The notes beneath the pieces are model-generated. The model had not been told where the DNA came from. It ran no database searches and saw nothing but the letters and a program-made list of their open reading frames with translations. A stretch of DNA of 39,773 bases. It comes from an uncultured Bacilli bacterium. Its GTDB lineage: Bacteria > Bacillota_I > Bacilli_A > RF39 > UBA660. The translations under genes and the position numbers were made by a program. The first letter of the stretch is position 1; every line of letters starts with the position of its first letter. The stretch spans positions 1-39,773 of the forward strand of contig CANRKD010000006.1 of NCBI GenBank assembly GCA_947631105.1, written 5' to 3'. This document shows positions 25,588-34,216 of this stretch, one piece after another.

Positions 25588-26330
25588 TATTTAATGATTG
25601 ATTCTAAGGCTAAAGTAATCATTTGGTCTAAAGATTTTTCTCTATCTTCTTGACTCATGAATACTTCATTAAATTTACTATCGACGACAGTTAAGATACA
25701 AGAAGCACATTTTTCCATAGAAGTAGCTGTATGAAATAAAGCAAATGCTTCCATTTCTGCTGCAACGATTTTAATATTTTTAGGAACTCTTGCTAAAACA
25801 TGCTCATCATCACAATAAAAGCTAAATTGTTCTGTACTGATTATAGTTCCTTCAAAAATATTTATATCGATTTCTTTAGCTGTTTGTTTAATTTTTTTAT
25901 TTAAATCTTTACTTGGATAAGTCAAATGCGTTGGATCCCCATTATAAGAATAAGCAAAATTCCCTTCACTATAAGCACAATCTGCTAAAACTAAATTTCC
26001 TACATTTAATTCCTTAATTTGGCTACCACAAGTTCCAATGCGGATGATTTTTTCAACACCAAAGAAATAATAAAGTTCAAAGGCATAAATACCCATACTC
26101 GGCATGCCCATTCCTGAACCCATAACTGTTAGGCGAATATTTTTATACATCCCTGTGTAAACAAACATATTTCTTGTATCACTGACAAGTTTTGCATCAC
26201 TTAAATATTTTTCTGCAATATATTTTGCACGAAGAGGATCACCTGGCATAATAACAATTGGGGCAATATCGTCCTTCGTACAAGCGATATGTGCAGGCTT
26301 TATATGATTTAAAACTTTTGGTGCCTTCAC
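25587..26330 (-). CDS. deoD: Purine-nucleoside phosphorylase DeoD
   Basis: Phosphorolysis of purine (deoxy)nucleosides in salvage. 247 residues, hexameric DeoD type, with VIMPGDPLRAKYIAEKYL near the N-terminus, RIGTCGSQ (phosphate/ribose site), AAEMEAFALF and a late 'VVDS' in place of the common SD motif region. The N-terminus is somewhat longer than in Escherichia coli, with KAPKVLNHIKPAHIACTKDDIAP. The start is GTG at 26328-26330, supported by GGGAGTGA six bases upstream. Convergent with the mutase gene; own promoter at 26360-26388. Confidence 0.94.
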   Translation of the reverse strand: MKAPKVLNHIKPAHIACTKDDIAPIVIMPGDPLRAKYIAEKYLSDAKLVSDTRNMFVYTGMYKNIRLTVMGSGMGMPSMGIYAFELYYFFGVEKIIRIGTCGSQIKELNVGNLVLADCAYSEGNFAYSYNGDPTHLTYPSKDLNKKIKQTAKEIDINIFEGTIISTEQFSFYCDDEHVLARVPKNIKIVAAEMEAFALFHTATSMEKCASCILTVVDSKFNEVFMSQEDREKSLDQMITLALESIIK

Positions 26331-26359
26331 AATTAATCACTCCCTATTATTCTGTTATT

Positions 26360-26388
26360 ACTATAACAAAAAAAAATCAAAGTATAAA
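26360..26388 (-). promoter_or_regulatory. deoD promoter
   Basis: TTTATA (26383-26388), 17 bp, TATAGT (26360-26365) with TGT extension. The -35 and spacer lie in the loop and downstream arm of the terminator of the preceding gene. A palindrome TGTTAT-tact-ATAACA (26353-26368) overlaps the -10; it may be an operator or only a by-product of the extended -10. Confidence 0.5.
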
Positions 26389-26406
26389 TAAATTAACTTT
26401 GATTTT
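26373..26406 (-). terminator. Terminator after the U32-family gene
   Basis: 11-bp stem (26373-26383 with 26396-26406; core ATCAAAGT/ACTTTGAT), followed leftward by a T run of about nine. Confidence 0.8.
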
Positions 26407-26414
26407 ACTTTAGT

Positions 26415-28685
26415 TTACTCATTTTTTACACTCTTTATTTTACATATTATATTTTTAGTTTCTTCAAAATTTTCTTTTAATAATTCAATCCTAAAATTTC
26501 GAATACCCATTTCTTGATATTCTTCCAGTTCTTTTAAACGATTTATTGGTTTATAATAAAATAAATGCGTTAAATGATTTTCTTTTGCCTCACTAAGAAT
26601 AGGATACCGTTTTTGATTACGATCTTTTAAATAATATTCCTTATTTAAATTCTGACAAATATGACAATTCTTTTCTTTATTTACTAAAAATTTTAAAGGA
26701 CAATATTTCATTATCATCACTTCAGGATATCCATATAAAAATAATTCTATCTTCGATTTATTAGCAATATTTTGAACAATCTTTTTTACGTCTTTTAATT
26801 TTGCTTCAATAGATAAAGTAATTCTTTTAGCATTCATTCTCTCTAAAAAATTAAAACTATAACTATTGGTTACATTTAAATAATAATCTGTTACAACGTC
26901 ATTTTCCTGAGCATATTTATATAAAGATCCGGTTTCTGTAATTAGTAATTTTTCATGAGAATATTCTAAAAATTTTGTTTTTACCCGCGGCAACCTCAAA
27001 TATAAATTGTTCAATTGTTTATATTTCTCATATAGTTTTTCGTCCGTAACATATATATTATCAATGTTTTCTTCTAGACATGCTCTTAATTGTTCTTCAT
27101 TTCGAACTAAAACATTCCAGTTTATTTTTTCAGAAAATTCTTCTTTATATTCTTTTTTTTGTTGTGTTTTCTCCACAAATTTATGAGGAAGTTGATTTTC
27201 TCTTTTGAAAATTAACTGAGACACCAGTTCACGACGCATTTTTTTTAATTCGCTTAAATTAATAAAGACATTTTCATCCATTAAAACTTCAATCTTCTCT
27301 AAACGAAAAGGTGTATTTCCTAGGGCGGAAATTTTTTCTATTATTGTATCTTTAGAAGTTGGTTTATTTTGAGCGCATTCAATAACATTTCCTTGTAAGG
27401 CCACTTTAAAACAACCATCCGAAAATGCTATCGAAAGTTTCTTTCCTACATAGGCAATTACTGCACATGTTATATTAATCTTTTTTTCAGGCAAGTTAGA
27501 TAACTCTTTTTCTAATTGATGGTCAATTGTTTTAACGACATTCCCTTTTTTGGTTAAGCCAATTTTATTTTGAACATAAACAATACTTCCTTTTTCCGCA
27601 TGATTAATTAATAAATGTTTTTCATTATACAAAAAATTAACAATCATTCCTTTATCTTCATTTACAAATCGAATACCATCTTCTTGATTCAAAGTATCTG
27701 TTAACCCTATTTTTATTTTCTCTTTATCCACTTCTAAAACTGTACCTATGTCTATCCCTTGATGATTTGGATGTAAAATATTGATTAAATTATCATTTTC
27801 TTCTTCTAATAAATAACCTTTAGTAAATTCTCGATTATATAAAATTTTTAATTTCTTTTCTTCGTCAGCCTCTAATGTTAAAGGCATCCCTTTTTGATAA
27901 TTATCTATTAATTTTCGATATAATCGGGTAATGAATCCAACATAATAGGGACTTTTCATTCTTCCTTCAATTTTTAAAGAATAAATATTTGAATTTAAAA
28001 TTTTTTCAAAATAAGATAATGTGCTTAATTCTTTTGGGCTGAGAAGATATTTACCATTTGTTTTTATTAATTCCTCATTTTCCATTATTTCGAATGGTAG
28101 GCGACAAATTCCGGCACAAGCTCCTCTATTTCCACTGCGATCTAATAAAAGGCTACTAAATAAACATTGTCCAGAATAACATATACACAATGCCCCATGG
28201 ATAAATCCTTCTAATTCTAAAGAAGTTTTTAAATTATTTATCTCTTCTAAAGATAATTCTCTTGCTAAAACTACCCTTTTTATACCCATTTTTTCATACA
28301 TTTTTAATTGTTCTATATTATGATTATGCATTTGTGTGGATGCATGAATCTCTAAATTGGGAAATCGTTCACGAACAATTTTTATCAGCCCCAAATCTTG
28401 TAAAATAACAGCATCTACTCCTAATTTATGCAAAAAACGGATATAATTGATACAAGAAGATATTTCTTCTTCATAAATTAAAGTATTAACAGTAATATAT
28501 ATTTTTACACCATATAAATGACAATAATGTATCGCTTTTATTAATTCTTCTTCCGTAAAATTATTCGCAAATGCGCGAGCACCAAATTTTTTCCCACCTA
28601 AATAAACGGCATCTGCTCCATTATGAACCGCTTCTAGAAGAGATTCATAATTTCCTACGGGAGCTAGTAATTCTTTTTCTTTCAT
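26415..28685 (-). CDS. U32-family protein, RlhA-like RNA hydroxylase candidate
   Basis: 756 residues. The N-terminal TIM-barrel domain has all U32 marks: ELLAPVGNYESLLEAVHNGADAVYLGG, HASTQM, a cysteine cluster GALCICYSGQCLFSS and GACAGICR, and LKIEGRMKSPYYV. A middle domain of about 350-500 residues corresponds to the extra region (DUF3656-like) found in YdcP/RlhA, the 23S rRNA C2501 hydroxylase of Escherichia coli. The C-terminal third has another Cys set (KNCHICQNLNKEY). The older label 'collagenase/peptidase U32' is probably misleading; prephenate-dependent RNA hydroxylation is the known function of close families. Monocistronic, ribosome binding site AAAGAGG. Confidence 0.88.
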   Translation of the reverse strand: MKEKELLAPVGNYESLLEAVHNGADAVYLGGKKFGARAFANNFTEEELIKAIHYCHLYGVKIYITVNTLIYEEEISSCINYIRFLHKLGVDAVILQDLGLIKIVRERFPNLEIHASTQMHNHNIEQLKMYEKMGIKRVVLARELSLEEINNLKTSLELEGFIHGALCICYSGQCLFSSLLLDRSGNRGACAGICRLPFEIMENEELIKTNGKYLLSPKELSTLSYFEKILNSNIYSLKIEGRMKSPYYVGFITRLYRKLIDNYQKGMPLTLEADEEKKLKILYNREFTKGYLLEEENDNLINILHPNHQGIDIGTVLEVDKEKIKIGLTDTLNQEDGIRFVNEDKGMIVNFLYNEKHLLINHAEKGSIVYVQNKIGLTKKGNVVKTIDHQLEKELSNLPEKKINITCAVIAYVGKKLSIAFSDGCFKVALQGNVIECAQNKPTSKDTIIEKISALGNTPFRLEKIEVLMDENVFINLSELKKMRRELVSQLIFKRENQLPHKFVEKTQQKKEYKEEFSEKINWNVLVRNEEQLRACLEENIDNIYVTDEKLYEKYKQLNNLYLRLPRVKTKFLEYSHEKLLITETGSLYKYAQENDVVTDYYLNVTNSYSFNFLERMNAKRITLSIEAKLKDVKKIVQNIANKSKIELFLYGYPEVMIMKYCPLKFLVNKEKNCHICQNLNKEYYLKDRNQKRYPILSEAKENHLTHLFYYKPINRLKELEEYQEMGIRNFRIELLKENFEETKNIICKIKSVKNE

Positions 28686-28703
28686 ATCTACCTCTTTATT
28701 ATG

Positions 28704-28729
28704 AAAAAGAAAGCATTTTCAATACTTTC
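28704..28729 (-). terminator. Terminator after the GNAT/two-TM unit
   Basis: Stem GAAAGCATT (28709-28717) with AATACTTTC (28721-28729), one G-U pair, 3-base loop, then a T run leftward. It begins directly after the stop codon. Confidence 0.75.
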
Positions 28730-29914
28730 CTATTTATCAATGTTTTTATCGTAGGATATATCAGATATAGTATATTTACGATTTTTAGAAATATAAGATA
28801 GGACTTTAGTAGATCTCCACCCAAGTAAAGCTAAAATGAAAAAATAAATAATACCAAATTTCGTAAATTCTGGCTCTGATTGTGTAATTAGACTGATGAT
28901 GGATGCTCCCGCACTCATACTTGTCACAATTGTTAAACTATTAATAGATTTACTAGTAATATCTGATTTTAAATCTGAAAATAATTTTTGCGCAGAAACT
29001 ATGTAAGTTTGTGTCATGTCCCATAAATATTTAACATAATCTAATGTATCTTTAAGGGTTTCAAAACGATATCCTGAAATCACTAAAAAATCTGCTAACT
29101 CTGGATCACTTTTAGCAATTTTTTCACGAGTTGAAATGTAAGTTCCCATTTGATTAATACGACCATCAATCAAATTGATTGTTTTCGCATATCCCTCTAA
29201 TGTTGAACTAAATTTAATAATATCTGCACCTTTAACATGGGCATTTTCTTTTACTTTATCGATTTTTTCCCAAATAATACGATGTAAATTCAAATAACGA
29301 TGCATTTGCCCTTTAAATTCTCTAATAAAAATTTGAGCTTCTATATATTTTTCGATATTTTCAATCGATTGCTTTTTATTATTAATAAAATAATATTTAT
29401 CTCCTCTAATTACATCATATTTATCATTAGTAAATTCAAAATATTTTTGTTTTTCAGTACGTGATAATAAATCTGCTATTTCTTCTTTTGTAGCTTTATC
29501 ACATACAATAAAATAAGGATATACAGTTTCAATATTGGCCAGTTCTTTAGGCACAGGGGCTCCCAAACTAAATAAATAATTGATGGCTGGAGATAATTTT
29601 TTTTCATAATAATTAGTTAATTTTTCAATATCAGTAAACAAAGTTTCATCTTTAACATTTTTATTATTTAATGAAATTAAACCATCTTCAAATATTTTAA
29701 CACATAAGTCTTCTTCTGCTATAAATTCAACGTATTCCTCTCCAGAAACACTGTACATAATTTTACCTATTCCTAAATTTTTACGCAATTCTTGTAATTT
29801 TTTGGGATTCAAATCTAATTTGGAAGGCTCATCTCGCAAAAAATCATAAATCTCTGTCAATTGAAGCATTGTTCTTTGAAACCAACCACCTATATATATT
29901 CTATCTATTTTCAT
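28730..29914 (-). CDS. Unknown two-TM protein with CorA-like architecture
   Basis: 394 residues. A large soluble N-terminal region (about 1-200; contains MYSVSGEEYVEFIAEEDLCV and later IVCDKATKEEIADLL) is followed by a long helical section (about 200-325, with YLWDMTQTYIVSAQKLF) and two C-terminal TM helices (about 327-345 and 357-376) separated by a short acidic loop, TQSEPEFTKFG. This layout - cytosolic domain, long stalk helix, two terminal TMs, basic tail - is that of the CorA/2-TM-GxN superfamily. The GMN selectivity motif at the end of TM1 is absent. Possible distant CorA relative or RMD1/DUF155-like; not proven. It lies 12 bases downstream of the GNAT gene and ends at a terminator. Confidence 0.7.
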   Translation of the reverse strand: MKIDRIYIGGWFQRTMLQLTEIYDFLRDEPSKLDLNPKKLQELRKNLGIGKIMYSVSGEEYVEFIAEEDLCVKIFEDGLISLNNKNVKDETLFTDIEKLTNYYEKKLSPAINYLFSLGAPVPKELANIETVYPYFIVCDKATKEEIADLLSRTEKQKYFEFTNDKYDVIRGDKYYFINNKKQSIENIEKYIEAQIFIREFKGQMHRYLNLHRIIWEKIDKVKENAHVKGADIIKFSSTLEGYAKTINLIDGRINQMGTYISTREKIAKSDPELADFLVISGYRFETLKDTLDYVKYLWDMTQTYIVSAQKLFSDLKSDITSKSINSLTIVTSMSAGASIISLITQSEPEFTKFGIIYFFILALLGWRSTKVLSYISKNRKYTISDISYDKNIDK

Positions 29915-29926
29915 AGTATCACTCCC

Positions 29927-30364
29927 CTAATCAATATTTTTTTCAAAAAAACCAGCCTCTTTTAAATTAAAACCAAATTTTTTATAACAGGCATGGGCTG
30001 CTATACGATAATTATTTGACCATAATTTTAAAGAACTACAATTTCTTTGTTTGCAAATTTTTTCAACCTCTTCTAACATTTGCGTTGCTATTTTTTGTTT
30101 ACGTTGCTCTTCTTTTACACATACATGATTTAATACTCCATAATACATATTTTCAAAAATAGTCGGTATAATGGTAATTCTTGTATGGGCTACAATCTCA
30201 TTGTTTAATAATCCAATCAAATATATTTGATTTTTATCTTGAGCATTTTCTCTAAATATTTTTAAAGCTTCTTTTTCATTCGTATTTTCCTTAAATACTT
30301 TGTTACATAAAGCGACAATTTCGGCGATATGTGATTCATCAGCTATTTTAAATTCTACTTTCAC
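29927..30364 (-). CDS. GNAT-family acetyltransferase
   Basis: 145 residues forming one GNAT fold: N-terminal ADESHIAEIVALCNKVF helix, the strand VLNHVCVKEEQRKQKIATQML carrying a degenerate acetyl-CoA loop (R-K-Q-K-I-A in place of Q/R-x-x-G-x-G/A), then LKLWSNNYRIAAHACYKKFGF, the usual closing motif. The substrate cannot be inferred. The start is GTG at 30362-30364 behind AAAGGAG. Probably co-transcribed with the downstream two-TM gene. Confidence 0.85.
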   Translation of the reverse strand: MKVEFKIADESHIAEIVALCNKVFKENTNEKEALKIFRENAQDKNQIYLIGLLNNEIVAHTRITIIPTIFENMYYGVLNHVCVKEEQRKQKIATQMLEEVEKICKQRNCSSLKLWSNNYRIAAHACYKKFGFNLKEAGFFEKNID

Positions 30365-30419
30365 CTAATGCACTCCTTTATTATCTATATTTTATCATAC
30401 AAGTTATATAAAGCACAAT

Positions 30420-31619
30420 CTATTTTTTCTTTAAAACAACAAAACTTTCTAAATGATAGGTATAGCTAAACATATCTAATAAATAATATTTTTCTATTTT
30501 ATAAAGACTATTTAATTGTTTTAAATCTCGAACTAAAGTTAAAGGATTGCAAGAAATATAAATAATTTGAGAGGTATGACTTTTTAATAAAATTTCCAGT
30601 TCTTTTTTATCTAATCCTTTGCGTGGAGGATCAACAATTATAGTATCAAAATGAAGAGGAATCTTTTTTAAAATTTCTTTAGCATCTCCTAAAAAGGTTG
30701 AAATATTACTTTGTTGATTTATTTTTTTATTTTCGATATTATCTAAAACGGCATTTTTGACAATTTCGACACTATATACTTTTTGAGCTTTTTTGCTTGC
30801 TATTATCCCTAATGTCCCAACTCCTGCATATAAATCTAACACTTTAGATTTCTTTTTTATTTCTGCTTCTAAGAGTTCAAACATTTTCTTAGTTATTTCA
30901 TAGTTTACTTGAAAAAACGCATCATAACTTATTTTAAATAAACAATGATAGATTCTTTCATAATAAAAAGGTGTTCCAAAAATCGTTTTATCATTTAAAA
31001 CAACACCAACTATTTTATTTTCTGGATAATCATTAATTAAAAAATGAATAGAATCTTGCGTTTTTATAATAATTAACAATTCATCATTATGATTAGACCG
31101 AATCGTTAGAAATCCATTTTTAATTTGCAATTTTTTAGCTTGTTTTAAAAATTTATTTATACTTTTTTTGGCTAAAAAGCAATGATCTATTTCGATTAAA
31201 TCATGTGTTTTTTCTTCATAAAAACCTATCTTACTATTTTCAATTTTCAAAGATAGTTTATTTCGATAATAAAATGGCTTGTCATTTTCTACAATTGAAA
31301 TTTCAGGAAAATTTATATAATTTTTGGTTAAGATATTTTCTAATTTTTCTTTTTTATAAAATATAGTATCCTTATAATCCATATGTTGTAGTTGACATCC
31401 TCCACATTTTTTATAATATGGACAAATGGGTGTTTTTCTTTTTGAAGAAATTAGTTCATATTGATTCACTTTACCGAGATTATATTTTTTATATTCTTTT
31501 ATTATGCTTATATCTACTATTTCTTCAGGTAAAGTATTTTCAACAAATGTCACTTTATTTTCTAAATAACCAATGCCTCTACCAAAATAATCTAAACGCT
31601 CGATTTTAATTTTTGCCAT
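30420..31619 (-). CDS. rlmCD: 23S rRNA (uracil-C5)-methyltransferase, RlmCD/RumA family
   Basis: SAM-dependent m5U methyltransferase, about 399 residues. N-terminal TRAM domain (about 1-55), iron-sulfur cysteines CPYYKKCGGC at about 68-77, then the Rossmann domain with DLYAGVGTLGI (SAM), DPPRKGLD and the catalytic SCNP motif (ISCNPLTLVRDL). The fourth iron-sulfur Cys is probably DHCFLAKK at about 148. Shorter than Bacillus RlmCD (about 455). The start is ATG 31617-31619 because GGTGGTG lies at correct spacing; a GTG further up overlaps it. Confidence 0.93.
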   Translation of the reverse strand: MAKIKIERLDYFGRGIGYLENKVTFVENTLPEEIVDISIIKEYKKYNLGKVNQYELISSKRKTPICPYYKKCGGCQLQHMDYKDTIFYKKEKLENILTKNYINFPEISIVENDKPFYYRNKLSLKIENSKIGFYEEKTHDLIEIDHCFLAKKSINKFLKQAKKLQIKNGFLTIRSNHNDELLIIIKTQDSIHFLINDYPENKIVGVVLNDKTIFGTPFYYERIYHCLFKISYDAFFQVNYEITKKMFELLEAEIKKKSKVLDLYAGVGTLGIIASKKAQKVYSVEIVKNAVLDNIENKKINQQSNISTFLGDAKEILKKIPLHFDTIIVDPPRKGLDKKELEILLKSHTSQIIYISCNPLTLVRDLKQLNSLYKIEKYYLLDMFSYTYHLESFVVLKKK

Positions 31620-31635
31620 GTATTTCACCACCTAC

Positions 31636-31641
31636 ATTATA
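31636..31641 (-). promoter_or_regulatory. rlmCD promoter -10
   Basis: Perfect TATAAT on the minus strand, 17 bases before the start codon; no clear -35. It lies back-to-back with the sporulation-type promoter of the ger operon. Confidence 0.5.
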
Positions 31642-31656
31642 CAACAATATTTGCGC

Positions 31657-31685
31657 GCATACCATAAAGGCTTTTGTTCATACTA
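31657..31685 (+). promoter_or_regulatory. Sigma-G (forespore) promoter of the ger operon
   Basis: GCATA (31657-31661), 17 bp, CATACTA (31679-31685). This agrees with the forespore consensus GHATR and CATnHTA at 17-18 bp. The expected transcript begins near 31692, just before the GGTGA ribosome binding site of gerAA at 31691-31695. No TATAAT-type promoter is visible in this orientation. Confidence 0.65.
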
Positions 31686-31700
31686 AAAATGGTGAATACT

Positions 31701-33137
31701 ATGCAAGAAAAAGTTCTAAACCAGCTACAAAAAGAATTTGAAAAAAATCCCGATTTTACAGTCAAAAAAATTAAAACAAAATATTTTAAAGATATCTATG
31801 TCATTTATTTGGAAAGCGTTACAGGTAGTGATAAAGTCAATGATTATATTTTAAAAAAATTAACTTCTATTAATAATTTGAAACATGTTAAAAAATATAA
31901 TTTAGAAAGTATTATTCCTGGTCCCAACACCATAAAAATCCAAAATAAAGATCAAATTGAATTTTATCTAACAAATGGTTTTACAATTGTATTGTCTTCT
32001 AAAGAAATTTTAGCATTTGAAACAAAGGCAGATATTAATCGCAGTGTTAGTGTTCCTGAAATTCAAAAATCCATTTATGGTCCGAAAGATGCATTTACAG
32101 AAAACATTCAAATTAATTTAGGACTTTTAAAAAGAAGAATTAAATCGAGTCATTTAAAAAGTGATGGCTTAGTTATGGGACGAAAAACGAGTACTAAAAT
32201 TGAAATTTTGTATTTTGATGATATTGCGGATATGAGTGTTGTACATGCTATAAAAGACAAATTACAAAAAATTGATACGGACGGAATTATTGATTCTGGA
32301 AATATTGCTAATATTTTAATGGAAGATGAAAAAACCCCTTTCCCAACCATTTCTTCAAGTGAACGACCCGATGTTGCTGCTACTGCCCTTTTAGAAGGGA
32401 AAGTTTGTATTATGGTGGACACTTCTCCATTCGTTTTAATATTACCGGCTTTTTTTGCTGACTTTATTAATCCCATTGCTGATAATTATAATCGAAATAT
32501 TAATGTCAATTTTTTAAAAGTGTTGCGTTTTTTGAGTTTCTTTTTAACCATGATTATTCCTGGATTTTATATTGCTTTAATAAATTATAACACCGAAACA
32601 ATTCCTACCAGCCTACTGGTTAATTTTGCGGCACAAAATGATGGTGTTCCTTTTCCTACTATGATAGAAGCTGTTGTAATGATCTTAGTTTGTGAAATTT
32701 TAAGAGAAAGTGATTTAAGATTTCCAAGTAGTTATGGCAGCGCTATTTCTATATTAGGAGCTTTGGTGTTAGGGGAAGCTTCTGTCGCAGCAGGAGTTGT
32801 CAGTCCTATTATGATTATCGTCATTGCTTTTACTTTTATTACCAGTTTAATTTTTACAGAATTAGAACTTATTAATGCAATTCGTTATTTCCGTTTTATA
32901 TTTTTGATTGCTGCCTCCCTATATGGTTTATATGGAATTGCCATTGCCTTTATTTATTTTTTAATTCATATTAATAATACAACTACAGCAGGAAAACCTT
33001 ATTATTTCCCTATCTCCCCTTTTGATTTTACTTATCTTAAAAAAACATTATTAAAAAGCAAATTTGTCAATGATAAAAAACGAAGTCAAGAATTAACTCA
33101 TAAAAATATTATTAAAAAAAGGGTGAAAACATCATGA
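31701..33137 (+). CDS. gerAA: Spore germinant receptor subunit A
   Basis: GerA-family A subunit, about 478 residues, of the inner spore membrane germinant receptor. The large N-terminal cytosolic domain holds the family motif YGPKDAFTENIQINLGLLKRR, then PFPTISSSERPDVAATALLEGK and VDTSPFVLILP, followed by five to six TM helices from about residue 275 (GASVAAGVVSP-like segment ALVLGEASVAAGVVSPIM). The start is ATG 31701 behind GGTGA; the longer open frame from 31674 would begin upstream of the predicted transcription start. It overlaps the next gene by four bases (ATGA). Confidence 0.94.
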   Translation: MQEKVLNQLQKEFEKNPDFTVKKIKTKYFKDIYVIYLESVTGSDKVNDYILKKLTSINNLKHVKKYNLESIIPGPNTIKIQNKDQIEFYLTNGFTIVLSSKEILAFETKADINRSVSVPEIQKSIYGPKDAFTENIQINLGLLKRRIKSSHLKSDGLVMGRKTSTKIEILYFDDIADMSVVHAIKDKLQKIDTDGIIDSGNIANILMEDEKTPFPTISSSERPDVAATALLEGKVCIMVDTSPFVLILPAFFADFINPIADNYNRNINVNFLKVLRFLSFFLTMIIPGFYIALINYNTETIPTSLLVNFAAQNDGVPFPTMIEAVVMILVCEILRESDLRFPSSYGSAISILGALVLGEASVAAGVVSPIMIIVIAFTFITSLIFTELELINAIRYFRFIFLIAASLYGLYGIAIAFIYFLIHINNTTTAGKPYYFPISPFDFTYLKKTLLKSKFVNDKKRSQELTHKNIIKKRVKTS

Positions 33138-34216
33138 AAAAAAAATTAATTTTATTCTTATTTATACTTTGTTTAACAAGTGGCTGTTATGATTATCAAG
33201 AAATTAATAATATGGCAATTGTATCAGGAATATCTATAGATTATATAAACGAAAAATTTCATATTGCTTTTGAAATTTTAAACACCTTAAATCCGGAAAA
33301 TAATAAAGACACAGAAAAGATTTATCATGTAAAAGGAATAGGTTCTTCCATCTCAGAAGCTTTTTCTAATGCTTCCTTAGAAATCGCTAAATCTCCTTAT
33401 ATGGCCCATTTAAAAACTGTTGTTATCGATGAAGTAACAGCAAAAGATCATTTAGAAGAAATTGTCGATTTTTTTATTCGTGATAATCATATTCGAAATA
33501 TTTTTTATCTGGTAACAACAAAAAATAGTAAAGCAGAAGATATTTTATATAAAACAGATGTAAATAATCCTATTGCTAGTACTGCAATTGCAGATCTAAT
33601 CGATAATACCAAATATACTCATAACATTGCTTCTACTCTTAATTTTGAAAAATTTTTTATTGATTTAATTGATTCTCGAAAAGATGCTTATTTAACGACT
33701 ATTGAAATAGATAATGATGTTTTAAAATTAGGACCTCTTGCTATTTTTTCCGGTTATCATTTAAAAACTTATCTATCTCAAACAGACTCCGCTATTTTTA
33801 ATTTAATAAATGGATCTTCTGAAGAAATGCATATTCAAATTGATTGTCCCAACGATCCTGATAAATTTATTATCTTCTCTACTTTTAGCATTCCTGAATC
33901 AAGTATTGAAATACAAAATAATACCGCAACTTTATCTGCAGAAGTGGAAACTCGTATTATTGAAAATCATTGTGATATGGATTTTAAAAAAATAAAAACT
34001 TACGAAGAATTGCAAAAAGCAATTGCTAAAAAAATTAAAAAATCTACAGAAGACCTTGTCCAAAGACTTACAAGAGCTAATAGTGATATTTTAAAAATAG
34101 AACAAGCATATTATCAAAAATATAAAAAAGATATCGATTTTAGAAATTTAAATTATGAGTATAAAGTAAATGCCATAATTAATCGTAATGGATTAATATT
34201 TGAGGTGATGAAATGA
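33134..34216 (+). CDS. gerAC: Spore germinant receptor subunit C (lipoprotein)
   Basis: GerC-family lipoprotein, 360 residues. Signal peptide with a lipobox LTSGC, so Cys18 would be lipidated; then NNMAIVSGISIDY, the characteristic N-terminal motif of GerAC, and a C-terminal domain with paired helices (KIKKSTEDLVQRLTR). It attaches to the outer face of the inner spore membrane as part of the receptor. The gene overlaps both neighbours by four bases. The order here is A-C-B, whereas the Bacillus gerA operon is A-B-C. Confidence 0.93.
   Translation: MKKKLILFLFILCLTSGCYDYQEINNMAIVSGISIDYINEKFHIAFEILNTLNPENNKDTEKIYHVKGIGSSISEAFSNASLEIAKSPYMAHLKTVVIDEVTAKDHLEEIVDFFIRDNHIRNIFYLVTTKNSKAEDILYKTDVNNPIASTAIADLIDNTKYTHNIASTLNFEKFFIDLIDSRKDAYLTTIEIDNDVLKLGPLAIFSGYHLKTYLSQTDSAIFNLINGSSEEMHIQIDCPNDPDKFIIFSTFSIPESSIEIQNNTATLSAEVETRIIENHCDMDFKKIKTYEELQKAIAKKIKKSTEDLVQRLTRANSDILKIEQAYYQKYKKDIDFRNLNYEYKVNAIINRNGLIFEVMK

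Noticed and set aside
26353-26368. Shared TGTTAT/ATAACA half-sites at deoD and dnaE as a regulon operator
   Set aside because: TGTTAT is simply the start of the common extended -10 (TGTTATAAT) in this genome and recurs at priA, pmm and others. Kept only as part of the promoter entries.
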